From Darksidea phi (Eukaryota; Ascomycota; Dothideomycetes; Pleosporales; Lentitheciaceae): a stretch of 64,000 bases of DNA. The position numbers and the translations under genes were made by a program. Where the stretch lies: NCBI GenBank assembly GCA_030770425.1, contig JASJFT010000030.1, forward strand, positions 186,001 through 250,000, read 5' to 3'. The stretch's first letter is position 1. Each line of letters begins with the position of its first letter. Shown here piece after piece: positions 11,607 through 22,453 of the stretch. The notes under the pieces are model-generated. The model was not told the DNA's origin and made no database searches. It was given only the letters and a program-made list of their open reading frames with translations.

Positions 11607-12280
11607 GGTCACGGTACTCTCACAAGTGTGCAGGTACTTCCGCAGGCCACATTAAGGTGTAACGTGGGTAGGACGGAGAGTCTGGGGTGTCTGGGTTACA
11701 TGATTCCAAGATTCCAATGTTACGTTCATGGCGGGGTTGACAAGTGCGGGTCAAGGTGACGTTGCTTTTGTAATACCCATCGGCACATTGGACTGCAGCT
11801 GTCGCGATCGTTGCTTGGACTACGTTGAAATGCTGGAAGAAAGGCTGCCGCCAGATATTGACTGCGGCCAACTCATATTACGTGTGAGGTAACCGGGCTT
11901 CCGATGACAGCAATCAGGAAATAACAGTGATGGCGGCAATCACGGAGTAGAGCGATGATATGGGCTCTACGCCACGTTACGCCACGTGCCAAGGGCGCGC
12001 AAAAGAGGAGCTACGTAGTCGCTTACGTCTGATTTCGTCATGACGCCATGGGAAAATGACATCGACATTCAGGTACATACCGCAATTTCGCACATTCACA
12101 CGGTCAGCATCATCGATTTCCCTGTTCCGTTTCCGGCTGCTTGTCTCACCCCGGCTTCCCCAAGCCCCATTAAAATTGCCACCAGGCCCAATCGCCGGTT
12201 TTCAATATGCTTCAAATACCTCGCGCAATACTCCAACTGCTGAATAATTTCCCAACTTCTTTCCCGATATCGCCATTGCC
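11607..12280. other. Divergent promoter region, no gene
   Basis: Lies between the divergent methyltransferase and redox-enzyme genes. CACGT/GCCACGTGCC-type palindromes occur near 11968-11990. CT-rich runs precede the 12281 start. No supported coding frame. Confidence 0.5.
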
Positions 12281-14569
12281 ATGTTCATACTACAGACTAC
12301 CATAGCGGTTCTTGTCGCCTTTCTAGCTATCATAGCCTACAACGAGGTCCGAAACCGCTTAGCCAAAGGCAGGTCAAGGAGAAAGGACCTCGAGTCCCCA
12401 GGTACTCCGACAAGGCCTGTGGCGGACGATGTCAAACCACTCATTGCCGACACTGCTGTCGAGCACTTCTCTGTGCCTCGGAACAATGGCTTGGTCGATG
12501 AAGAGTTAGAAACGCACAAACACCTCTACTTCAAGCTACACAACCTGGAACACCACCCTGAGATCCTGCCTGAGTGTCGCCACCTTCTCTTGTCCCTTCT
12601 ATCGTCTACACTCGCCGACGCGTTTAGGGAGCCGAACAGCAGTATTCTCTCCGTCCAGAGATTCTCTCGCGACGGGCTGAACCACTTTCTCAAAGCGAAG
12701 GACGCCGATGTCACAAGCCGGTGGGAAGAGTACCTTGTCCGCCGCAAAGCTGGGGGACCTCGTGAGGTGTTCGCGGACAAGACTGAGGCAGAGTGGTGGC
12801 TTAAGCAAGCTGCCCCCGTCAAGTACGTTGACGGCGCATGGCTCGGGCACATCAACAAGATCAGCACTCCATTCATGTACCGTCACATCACCAAGAATGC
12901 CTGGCAAGTCATGTCGGAGGAGCTTGGAGACGGCGATCTCAGCAAGAACCACGTGCATGTGTACCGGAATTTGATGGACGACATCGGTGCCGGACTCCCT
13001 GCTGCGGACTCACAAGATTTCATTCACCCCCGCCACGAGCTCAATGAAGCGCGCTGTTGGAAAGCAGCCATAGCTCAATTGTTAATCTCCCTCTTCCCTC
13101 ATGACTTCCTGCCTGAAGCGTTGGGGTTCAACATGGCGTACGAGAGCTTGCCGCTCCATTTGTTGAAGACGGTCAAGGAGCTTCGCGAACTTCGAATCAA
13201 CGCTTACTATTTCGAACTTCACATCTCAATCGACAATGCAGACTCGGGCCATGCTGCCATGGCTATGGCTGCAGTCGTAAATTACATTGACCTTGTCGGA
13301 CAGAACGAAGGCGAGGCGGCCGCGCACAAAGCATGGAAACGGGTTCAGGCCGGATATATTCTTGCTGAAGGCCTACCCACCACTCCTGAAAGCCCATCCC
13401 AGAAAAGAAAGCCTGAAGAACAATTGCCTCGCACCGATACTGAGGCAGCTCTACTCGACATCTTTGCCGCTAAAAGCTCCGTCGCGCACAAGATCCATTG
13501 CAATAGCCGCCTGAAAATCGGTCGCCGCTCATTGGTGGATTGGCTTGAACCGAACGCATTCGCGGATACACAACGGCAACTCGAGTTTTTGCACGACTTA
13601 TCCAACTGCAAGCCATGGATCATCAAGGGAAGTAGCGACAAGAGTAGGCTTGTCAAAGAGCTATCATGGGAGGGCAAGATGTTTGGCAGTTTCACAGAGA
13701 AAGAGGTCGAGTGTGTGAGAACGTGGATAGATGAGCTTGCTTCGCCAACCCAACCTCCTCGTCCTGACCCAAAAATCTATTTCGATTTCACGGAGCAATC
13801 GTCCGTTCTCCTCTCAAATAGAGCACAGGAAGAGCCGGACATCCTCGTCGACTATCCGGTTCTTGCGAGCCGTTCCTCAGCGCCTTGTTTTACACGCTTG
13901 GCTTTCGATCGCATCAGTCAAGGCTTCGAAAACGCGCCAATTCTTGACATCAGCACCGACACCTTGGACTTGAAAAACTTTCTTCCTTTGTGGTTCGCAT
14001 CCCCCACGCTCCTTGAAGCACTCTCGTCTGCTCCCGTGCGCGCCTCTGACACATTCGGCTCCGCGATCGTTCGCGTGCTACGTGCACAAACCGGGTTTGA
14101 TGTCGAAGGCCCAGGTGTAGCCGGTATGGACGAAGTGCGCCGGACGGATGACGGCCAAGCAGTCGGCATCGTCGACCTCGGGCTAGACATGTGCCGTCGC
14201 GCTGATGTGAACGAGCCAGCCACCCTGAAAGAGGCGGCGGCGACAGGCGACGCAGAGTCGGTCGCGTTCGCGGAGTGGATGGTGTACATGAGCATGCGGT
14301 GGTTGACGCATCGCGATTTGTTGGTTGGCATGGCGTGGGCCTTTATGGAAGTGCATGAGGCGATTGCGAATTTGGAGGCAGACATATCATTACTGAGTCG
14401 AGCAGGCACGCTAGCGTTGAAGGAGATCGCCAGTAGGGAGAGAATGGGATTAGAGGTTTGCCGAACAGAGCTCGAGAAGGATGAGCAGCGTAAGGTGGAC
14501 TTTCGAAAAGGGTTTGCGGTTGCAAACAACGCCATTAGGAGGTGTCTTTCTGCGCAGAGCGTCGAGTAA
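12281..14569 (+). CDS. Membrane-anchored iron-containing redox enzyme (haem-oxygenase-like fold)
   Basis: Single exon, 762 aa. The N-terminus is a membrane anchor (IAVLVAFLAIIAYNEV) followed by a basic RRK patch. The middle of the protein (about 80-360) matches the fungal iron-containing redox enzyme / Haem_oxygenas_2 pattern: WLGHINKISTP, ALGFNMAYESLPLHLLKTVKEL and YYFELHISIDNADSGHAAMA, the last bringing two histidines and an acidic residue close together as expected of a di-iron helix bundle. The C-terminal 250 residues are helical and not assigned. Related proteins are poorly characterised and some sit in secondary-metabolite settings, but no such cluster is visible here. The final GAGTAAGT could also be a splice donor, in which case about a dozen residues would be added. 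Confidence 0.7.
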   Translation: MFILQTTIAVLVAFLAIIAYNEVRNRLAKGRSRRKDLESPGTPTRPVADDVKPLIADTAVEHFSVPRNNGLVDEELETHKHLYFKLHNLEHHPEILPECRHLLLSLLSSTLADAFREPNSSILSVQRFSRDGLNHFLKAKDADVTSRWEEYLVRRKAGGPREVFADKTEAEWWLKQAAPVKYVDGAWLGHINKISTPFMYRHITKNAWQVMSEELGDGDLSKNHVHVYRNLMDDIGAGLPAADSQDFIHPRHELNEARCWKAAIAQLLISLFPHDFLPEALGFNMAYESLPLHLLKTVKELRELRINAYYFELHISIDNADSGHAAMAMAAVVNYIDLVGQNEGEAAAHKAWKRVQAGYILAEGLPTTPESPSQKRKPEEQLPRTDTEAALLDIFAAKSSVAHKIHCNSRLKIGRRSLVDWLEPNAFADTQRQLEFLHDLSNCKPWIIKGSSDKSRLVKELSWEGKMFGSFTEKEVECVRTWIDELASPTQPPRPDPKIYFDFTEQSSVLLSNRAQEEPDILVDYPVLASRSSAPCFTRLAFDRISQGFENAPILDISTDTLDLKNFLPLWFASPTLLEALSSAPVRASDTFGSAIVRVLRAQTGFDVEGPGVAGMDEVRRTDDGQAVGIVDLGLDMCRRADVNEPATLKEAAATGDAESVAFAEWMVYMSMRWLTHRDLLVGMAWAFMEVHEAIANLEADISLLSRAGTLALKEIASRERMGLEVCRTELEKDEQRKVDFRKGFAVANNAIRRCLSAQSVE

Positions 14570-15024
14570 GTCACGCTAGCTTAATTCGTTTTCTAAATAC
14601 CATGATATATACGTAGAGGTAACGCAGACTCTGTTTACGGTACTCGGCGGTAAGAACTGCGTCGTAACCCATCGAATCAGCTTTGCCGGCTTCGTACCTT
14701 TACCTTTGAGTCCTGCCACGTATAAATGCTCACCTTCCACTTATATTGTAGCACTACGATGATGGTTACCAGGAATGCACATGCCTACAAACCTTGATAA
14801 AAGCGTGTTCGTAAATTACCCTGACGATTTATACAAGGTATAACCAGAGAGTCGATGATTATATAAACTCTGACCAATATAGGTCGAGGAACCGATATAC
14901 GCTACGAGGGGTCTAAGTGCGCAGGAGCTGCATGAGACGGGTAAGTAAAGTCAAGCAGGCAGAGTAGTAACGCAGTGTGTAGATCAGTCAGTCCTCCACA
15001 TATCAGCAGCAAAAAATGGCAGAC
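14570..15024. other. Convergent 3' spacer, no gene
   Basis: Lies between the ends of two convergent genes. AT-rich with scattered TATATA. Nothing else is seen. Confidence 0.5.
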
Positions 15025-16760
15025 TCAGAGTTTAGCCTTGAGCGGCATCTGCTCCCCCGGCGTCAACGCTTCGAAACGCCAGTCCTGCTTGTCCTGGACT
15101 TTCATTGCAGCCTCACCATCATGGTGCTTTCCCGTCCACTCGTCCACAATCAGCTGCGCGACGTTTTTGCCCATGAGGGCACTCGTCTCCATGGTGCTGA
15201 TGAAAGGCTCAATGCTGCTCGTATACCAAAACCCGTGGTCTAGCTTGATTTCGTCAAATGTGACCCGTGGAAGCTCCCGGGGATATGAGTGCCATATCTT
15301 GTGGTGGATCCAGCTAACATGGCCATTCGGGTCACCCTTCTCCGCTTCATCGTCTGTGACTACCTTTCCGAGGTAGTGGGAGAGGAAGTCAGCGCCGATG
15401 GGTTTGTATGAGAAGATTTTGTAGATGTTTTCTTTGCGTGGTGGGGAGGCGAGCTTGTTGAGAGCGGAATCGAGGAGTGCGATGCTGTTGAAGCCAGGGC
15501 CGGACTCGGGGTCTGAGGCGTTCTTTTCGGAAGGGTGGAGGGTGGTGAGGATGTGGTGGGGGACGCGCTGGCTGTCTAGTAGGCCGAAGGCTGAGGGGTG
15601 GAGCTTATGCGGGGAGGCGAAGAGGGTGACGTGGAGTTTTACGTATGGAATTTGATCGGGGGTGTGTTTCGGGTGCGGGTCGATGACGAGATTGGAGAAC
15701 TGGAGGGGTGAGGCGAGGATTACTTCGTCATATTGAGTAATCTCGCCTGAGGAGGTGGTGAGGTTGTACGTCCTGTCCGATTGCTTCGAGATGTGTGTGA
15801 TGCTTGTGTTGAGGTGAGTAGAGATGGATGGCGATGATTGGAGCATCTTGTCGAATATCTGCCAGTTTCCTCCGGCGATGGATATGGCACCGTTGGCGGC
15901 CATGCACACCATTGTCTCGAGACCGTGAATCGTCGCCAGATTCGATGCGTAATTCACGCGTGTACTACGCCGCATTAGTATCCGCATCTCCCTCGCAACA
16001 AAAGTCCAACCCACCTCGCCTGTACGATCTCATTTGCAAACTTATCGGACACGCCCCCCTCCTTCAACAACTGCTCGCCCGTCACCCCCGTCGCCTCCAA
16101 CAACCCTACGTCCGCCGCCACCTCGGTCAAGCTCTTCCACGGGAAAACCGGTTCCTCATACATGCGCAGGAACTTCCCCACTGTCGTCTTCATCAACCCA
16201 TTCGTCTTAATAGGCGCGTACCCATACCGCCAAATCAACTTTGCCATATCCCACCAACCGCCCTCCCCTTGCATCACAAACACGAACTTCTCTCCATTCC
16301 ACACGCCCAGCTCCGCTACATCCTCATGTGCGTTAGAAGTTTTGATTGCAGAGGTGAGGTTGAAGGCTTTGCTCGCGGCGACGAGAATGTGGTTTACGGA
16401 GACGAAGATGGAGGCGCCGAGTTCGATGGGATGGGATGGGTCGGACCACGCGTTTGCGGTAGTGCTGCGGCCGCCGGCGCGGTGCGAACGCTCGTAGACG
16501 TGGATTGTGGTGGGGATGCTGGCGTTCTGGGCGCTTTGGGAGAGGTGGTAGGCTGTAGATGCGCCTGCTGCTCCGGCGCCTGCGGAATTGTCAGCCTCGC
16601 CGAATCCGCGGTACAGCGACATTCGGAGCCAGAACTCACCGATTATGGCAACCCTCTTCGGCGCCATTGTGGTCTCCCCTGCGAGCTCTCCGTTCCCACT
16701 GCTGCGTAGAGCTCCGGAGAGAGGCAGCAAAGGCGCGAGAGCCAGCGTTTTGAGCAGCAT
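15025..16760 (-). CDS. Prenylcysteine oxidase (FAD-dependent)
   Basis: Exons 16760-16640, 16579-16015 and 15964-15025 (541 aa). The first intron (60 bp) splits the dinucleotide-binding loop, and splicing restores VAIIGAGAAGASTAYHL; the second (50 bp, GTGGGT...GTAG, ACTAAT branch) restores ASTRVNYASNL. The protein has a signal peptide (MLLKTLALAPLLPLSG), the FAD motif GxGxxG at residues 41-46, the GGRS segment after the acidic ERSH strand, and the NGAISIAGGNW block typical of prenylcysteine lyases. The enzyme cleaves the thioether of farnesyl- or geranylgeranyl-cysteine released when prenylated proteins are degraded, acting in lysosome/vacuole-like or secretory compartments. ATG 16760 is preferred because it gives the signal peptide. 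Confidence 0.9.
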
Positions 16761-17268
16761 GTTCGATCGAATGAATCTTGCAGCTGTAAAAATATCATGC
16801 ACGAGGAGGAACTCGAGCAATGGCGTAGTGTTATCAGACCATTTGAAGGCATGCGGACCTCTTATTTGACGTACAAAGCTGTGAGATGAGTCGCGACGCG
16901 TGCTGCGGAGATTATTGTGGGGTCGCGATGCTCAATAAGCGCAATGTAGCTCAATAGACTAACGGCATGAAAGTAAAGGTGACATTATTGTGCAATAGAT
17001 GTATATAGAGACACATGCAAGACCGCTGTTATTGACGTTTATTGTGTAACGGTAAAAGATCAATTGCATCCTATATACGCCGCGCAACCCCAAAAACGAC
17101 TAACATTACAGAACCATTGAAACATCATGTGCCCAGCACCACGCTCGCTGAAAAAGACAAGGGTATTTGCTGATGGAAAAGAAAGTCGTGAATCATGAAC
17201 ATAAATCATCCGTAAGCAAATCCGCCAAACTCCAACCCACCACTTACGATACCTCTCCCATCCCGTCA
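16761..17268. other. Intergenic, no gene seen
   Basis: Promoter side of the prenylcysteine oxidase gene and 3' side of the next minus gene. No supported frame or repeat. Confidence 0.5.
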
Positions 17269-18557
17269 TCAAGACGCCTGTGCGCTCCCTCTTCTCAAGA
17301 ACCTAAACAACCCCTTCTTCTTCGTCCTCTCACCACCGGCCACCATAACCGGCACGCCGGTAACCGCAGCCTCAGCATTCAATCGCTCCGCTTCCTCGTA
17401 ATCCCACGGCACCGTCCAATTGCGTTGCGGTATCTCGCCCAGCTTTGTGCTGTCGGATGCGAATGTGTAGGTCGACGGCGTTGCTTTGTCCATTCGGCGT
17501 TTAATGGGTGCCGCACTGGGCGAGAGAGGTGGCGATGTGCGCTTCTCTCTCGGTGGTGGGCCTTTGCGCGTAGCTGGGGTCTTAGTAGGTGGTAGTCTAA
17601 GAGACATGGGAGCGATGTCGTCTGGCTTTATGTAAGGCCATGTCGTTGGTCGCGGGCCGTCAAAGGAGTCTGCTCGTTTCCTCCCAGCTGCTGCATGTAC
17701 TTTGCCAGACGTCGGCTTCAGAGGAGGAAATGGAAAGGGGTCTTTAGGGGTATATTGAGGTAGCGGACTCGCCAACGGGCTTGCCAGCGGCGAACTCCTC
17801 GTTGTCGAAGTCGCTCGAGTAGAACTTCCACTACTAGTGCTCCCTTTCCTTCCGTTCTTTGGCCGCATGAACACGAGCTGTGTCTCGTTGGAGCTCTTGC
17901 CTGGTACTCTGGCCACCGTCGGCCCCACGACTCTTTGCCGCGACCCAACATGCTTTCTCTTCTCCGGGTCAGGCTTCGGGCTCGCCATCCGATGTAGTTG
18001 CATCTGCGACTGGCTCAATCGTACGTACAATTGATTCATCGACTCCATAGCTTCCCTCCTACTCGCATCGCTCAGACTGGTCAAGGACTTGTAGTCTAGA
18101 TTTAGATGCCTGTGTTTCGAATCATGGTTCAAGAATGCCGCGATAATGCCGACAAGGCCGGTGTTCAGTTTAATCAGTGTCTCCGCAAGGCTCGCATGTG
18201 CGATCGCTACAACGCCAGCCCGATCAGCGACTGTCTCACACCAAAGGCAAAGAACAATCATGCGGAGAAAGGGAACTACTCACAATCACCCCTCGCAAAT
18301 GTCTCACCTTTCTCACCGTAGCACCTCTCGTATTTTGCTTGGATGTCCTTTGGTCCCCTCCTTAAGCTATTGCTCAACCGCAATTCCGCGCCCTCGTCCT
18401 TCTCATGTTTCTCTCGGCTCTTCTTACTCTTGCGCTTGCGACGGCGTTCGCGCAGTCTTTTGAAGATGTTCAATCCATCAGTAAAGGCGTGTATGAGATT
18501 GGAGACGCAATTGGAGACGTCGCCCTCGCTTCCTGCCCTTTGCGCCTCGTTCGCCAT
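17269..18557 (-). CDS. Basic, proline/serine-rich fungal protein of unknown function
   Basis: Exons 18557-18284 and 18206-17269 (403 aa). The 77-bp intron (GTGAGT...GTTGTAG) joins GD|SIAHASLAETLIKLN in frame. The N-terminus has a helix with an Arg/Lys cluster (KRLRERRRKRKSKK), followed by a short conserved part ending in FLNHD. The second half is low-complexity, rich in Pro, Ser and Lys, with repeated SPLASPLASPLPQ and a conserved-looking DYEEAERLNAEAA near the end. It resembles a widespread uncharacterised ascomycete family. No catalytic motif is visible. It is probably intracellular, possibly phosphorylated on its many SP/TP sites (inference). Confidence 0.75.
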
Positions 18558-19325
18558 GTTAAGAAATATGATAATACAAGAGAAAGAAGCAAAATTGGAT
18601 TTGTGCGAGAGAAATAGGCTCTAACGAGAGAAGGGACCAAAACGCTATGGGCAAGCAAGAAGAGAAGAGTCACACTCATCCTCGTCGCACCCCGGCGCGG
18701 ACAAGCTCCATAGTTAACCGTCGTCCACATCCCCGCCATTTTCCTCTCCGTGGCTTAGTCCTCTGCCCGTGGTGCCCTGTTCCTGCATCCATGACTGGTC
18801 TCGCAGCGCATAGCCGCCCCGACTCCGAGTCTTGGAGCACTCTGGTGACATGAGTGGTGGTGTGCGTGTCCCGAGGCGCATCGAACAAGGTTTAGCGCGG
18901 GGCTATACTCTACGCGATAAGACTCCACATGTCCAGACTGGCTCCGCACGCACGAGGGCGTGCATGTGGAAACGTCCAGTCGCTGTATGCGTGAGTTGTC
19001 AAAGCTTTGTCAGTGGATGCGAGCTGCATGTGCAGGACGTGGGGAAGTGAAAGGCCGATCGGTATTGCTCCGTTGGGCACGACTGTTTCAGGTCGGTTGC
19101 CCTACGTCTGCCGTGGCTGCTGAAGTGTATCCTGCCGCAGACCATCACGAAATGTGCATTCGGCGGTATGATGCCAGGCGTTGTTATTCCACCCTGTACA
19201 AACAACGGTATATACTGATGTACCCAATGCCGCCCCTCCCCGCTCAGACCTTCCCAAGGACGAGCACTATAAAACCCAAAACGCCTCGCTATGCATTACA
19301 CGGTGAAATCCCCCACCAAGAAGTC
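18558..19325. other. Intergenic, no gene seen
   Basis: About 770 bp of promoter and terminator sequence. Frames on the plus strand (for example 18960-19475) lack recognisable protein character and run into the antisense of the HRD1 gene. Confidence 0.5.
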
Positions 19326-21707
19326 TCAGTGACCCTCGTCTTCAGCGTCCTCTACAGTGACAGTGCGCCTGGTCACGTTTTGACCGTCGGAACTACTCCC
19401 CGCAATCGCAGAGCTGGACCCTTCCGCCTCCGTACTTCCAGGAGCATTACCAAAGCTCCAACTCGACTCCAGTGAGCTGGGCTCCACAGCTTTGGTGGAT
19501 GGTCCGGTAGTGGGGCCGGATGTAGCCTGTGGGCCTACCGATGAAGAAGGCTGTCTTGTGGGGGACTCGGCCTGTGGCTGACTACTTGCGGAAGCGGATG
19601 TTGCTGTGGCTATCTCCGCCGAAGGCTGAGGTGCTGCGTTAACAGGCTGGCGTACCAGTGCCATAGGCCGCAATGTCCACCCCTCGGGTAGTACTACCCC
19701 TTGTGGCAAGCCTGCATCACCCTGCCTCAGCACTGGGCCATTGGCGAAGTATGCCTGAGGCGTCATCGATGAAAACGCATGTTGTGGATTCAAGGGTGCA
19801 ATAGAAGGGAGTTCCTGTCCAGTAGCGGCTGCGACGCCTGATGCTTGCTGGAGCCGATTCAACTCTACGAGGAGAGCGTGAATGTACGCAAGTTGAGCAT
19901 GCTGCGCGTTGAGCTGGCGCAGAGAATCGATGATATTTTGCTGGATCCGGAGGATATCAGACTGGATATCGGCAGGATGCTGAGGACCTGCGCCGGGAAT
20001 GGCAGGTACAGGGAGGTTAGGTGCAGGCTGTCCAAGCGCTACAAGTGGGGGCCGATTTTGGTTCTGGTTGTGATTCTGCGCAATTTGCTGGGCAAGGTTT
20101 GCGATGACATTGTTGTTGTTGTTGATGTTGATGTTGGCGTTGCCTTGCTGGTTAGGAGGGGGCAAGCGCAAATTCCCCAGAGCGATCCGGATAGGGCCAA
20201 AGTTGAATACCCGCATGTTCCCTGCGGGTCGGTTTTGCTGTCCCCCTTGCGGCGCCTGATGAGCTGCTTGTGCAGGCTGCCCGGGTGCTGGTTGAACGTG
20301 CCCAGGGTTGCCAGGAAATGCCCCCGCACCTAGTTGTCCTGGATTCTGTTGGTTCGGCGGGCCTAGGTTCATTTGATTATGGGGGTTATTCGATGGCGCA
20401 GGTTGACTAATAACGGGCCTCCGACACGTCGGACAAACCTGTTGCCTTTCTAACCAGCTCCTCAGACAGCCGAAATGCAGAATGTGTCCACAAGGCAGCT
20501 TCTTCGGCCTTTGTCGCTCGTCTACACGTCGGCCTGGCTGCATTCCGTCTGCTCCGGGTTGAAACCAGGGTCGCATTTCTTCGCGACAAACAATGCAAGT
20601 ATTCTCTCGTTCCAACTCCTCCGCAGTGGCATCGGGGTAGCGCGCGTTCATATCTCGGGTCGCGTTTCGGTATTGAATGAAGTCGTTGACACGCTTGATA
20701 AACGATCGGACGGTCATGAAAAGGTCCCTCATAATGTGGATTGGAATACCGTAGAAGGCCATGAGGATCATGAAGAAGCCAAGGTACACTACTGATTTGA
20801 TGAAGTCGGTAGTGAGGTCGAGGTAGAAGACCCACCGACCTTTCTCTTCCCAGCCGGGCACGTCTACGTCGTCATCATCTCCCTCTTCTGGAGCAGCAGG
20901 CTCAGCCCCGCCTTCGCCTGCCTCTGCCTGCTGCCGCGCTTGATCTCTTGCTATGCGCCTAGCCTCATCTCGAGCTGTCTCCTGGCGGTGCACGATGAGG
21001 AGCTCCACGAGCGACAGGGTGTAGCGCAGTAGTGTCGATATCGATGCGATAGCCAAGAGCACATACTCGAATCCGAACATGACCATCACACCCGCTCGCG
21101 CATCGGAGAGAATCGAGTTAATGCAGTACTGCATCATGAAGATATCATAGACGACGGAGAGCAGCAGGGAGCTCATGAGGCGAGAGTGGAAGAGCTTCGG
21201 GTTCGCTGGCGGTTGTTGCTCAAGGAACTCTACGCGACCTTCTCCAATCCACTGCCACACTTTCCCCGCAAGAAGACACAGGAACATGGCGAAGAACCAT
21301 ATGCCAATGTCGTCCCGAAAGATGGTCATGGCCAGCAATGTCTCGGTCACGGCAAACCATGCCTTATCGTATAGCTGTTCCGTCTCGATCGGTCGCAGAG
21401 GGCCGTAGAAGAGTCGCTGGAGTCCATATCCGAAGCTTGCCGTGACAATGAGCCCGAGGTTGATCAGAAACTACACATGACTAGGTCAGCTTACGCTACG
21501 AGCGCTCATACAGTGTCGCGCACCATGAGCGAGCCGGTGCTCTGGGAGATGTACACGGCGGCTGAATAGAAATTGGGTCGCTCGTAGTATGCGCGCACGA
21601 GGACGATGTTGGCCAGCAAGGCCGAGCCCTGAGAGATGTCAGTGCACTGAACTGCCTCTTGGATCTTTCATGAGGCATACCGCGATGTACATCTGTAACC
21701 TCCCCAT
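19326..21707 (-). CDS. HRD1: HRD1-type ER membrane RING E3 ubiquitin ligase
   Basis: Exons 21707-21681, 21628-21524 and 21470-19326 (758 aa). The first 340 residues contain several membrane helices, with the HRD1-specific RPNFYSAAVYISQS and FYGPLRPIETEQLYDKAWF segments. A RING-H2 domain follows at about 334-395 (CIVC ... CGHILHFGCL ... CPTCRRP). The C-terminal third is a long disordered Gln/Pro/Ala-rich tail, as in fungal orthologues. The enzyme ubiquitinates misfolded proteins during ER-associated degradation and forms the retrotranslocation channel. The donor of intron 2 is uncertain: GTGCGC gives SLM|FLINL, which fits the family; GTATGA 12 bases later would add VRDT. Confidence 0.92.
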
Positions 21708-22453
21708 GGCGAAAGCAATATGTAGGTGGATATCAACAAAGAAGGGTGTTCTCCATCTGGGAGAGCGAGAGCTTCAAATAGCGACAAGATGTCGTTTGTC
21801 GTTTGTCGTTTGTCGTGGCGCAGTGAGTGGCACGACTTGACACGGTTGCGCGAAACATCGATTGATGACATGTGGATGTTGGACACGTGACCGCTACTAC
21901 CGTTCCTGGGTGTCCGTGCAGGATGACGCACGCGCCAAGCCCCCCTTCTGTGCTCACACTGGTAGACGTCATCAACCTTCCCCCGGCTTAATCCATCAAT
22001 TGATATATGCAAACTCGATTTCACTCCGCCGGCTTACCTTCGCTCTGATGCCGCTTTGTCCAGTTACAAAAGATTCGTTCTAACAGCTCTTACACTAGCC
22101 AAAACAAGCTTGATCCTTCCGAAGTCGGACCGGACGGCGGTCCACATCTTCGGTCGAATGCTCGGTATGTTCCTGGCATGAGAGGTTTGTGGGGAAGCTC
22201 TCGACAGCTTCTGCAGGCCAGCCAAGTCACTCCCCTGTAGCTTGTTACTAGGGAGTGTAGGTCTAGGCTAGATACTGAAGCTCCAAGCTTTGACGATGCC
22301 CACTTGGCTGACAAGCTCAAGAGCTCTGCAGTCTTGTGTGGCCACCCATTGCTACAAATAGAGCTATGGTACCCCAGTTGAGTTTTATAGATTCCGGGCC
22401 TTGTATTGGCAATCTACTTGTCTAATAGTTTGCTCCCGTAACAACAAGCCAGC
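21708..22453. other. Divergent promoter region, no gene
   Basis: Shared 5' region of HRD1 and the GH32 gene. It contains the short repeated string GTCGTTT (three copies near 21789-21812). No supported frame. Confidence 0.5.

Noticed and set aside
15828..16709. Long open frame on the plus strand (293 codons)
   Set aside because: It is antisense to the prenylcysteine oxidase exons, whose family motifs and splice sites are clear. Pro/Arg/His-rich content is typical of a shadow frame.
18960..19475. 171-codon plus-strand frame
   Set aside because: Half of it is antisense to the low-complexity end of HRD1 and the rest has no protein character.
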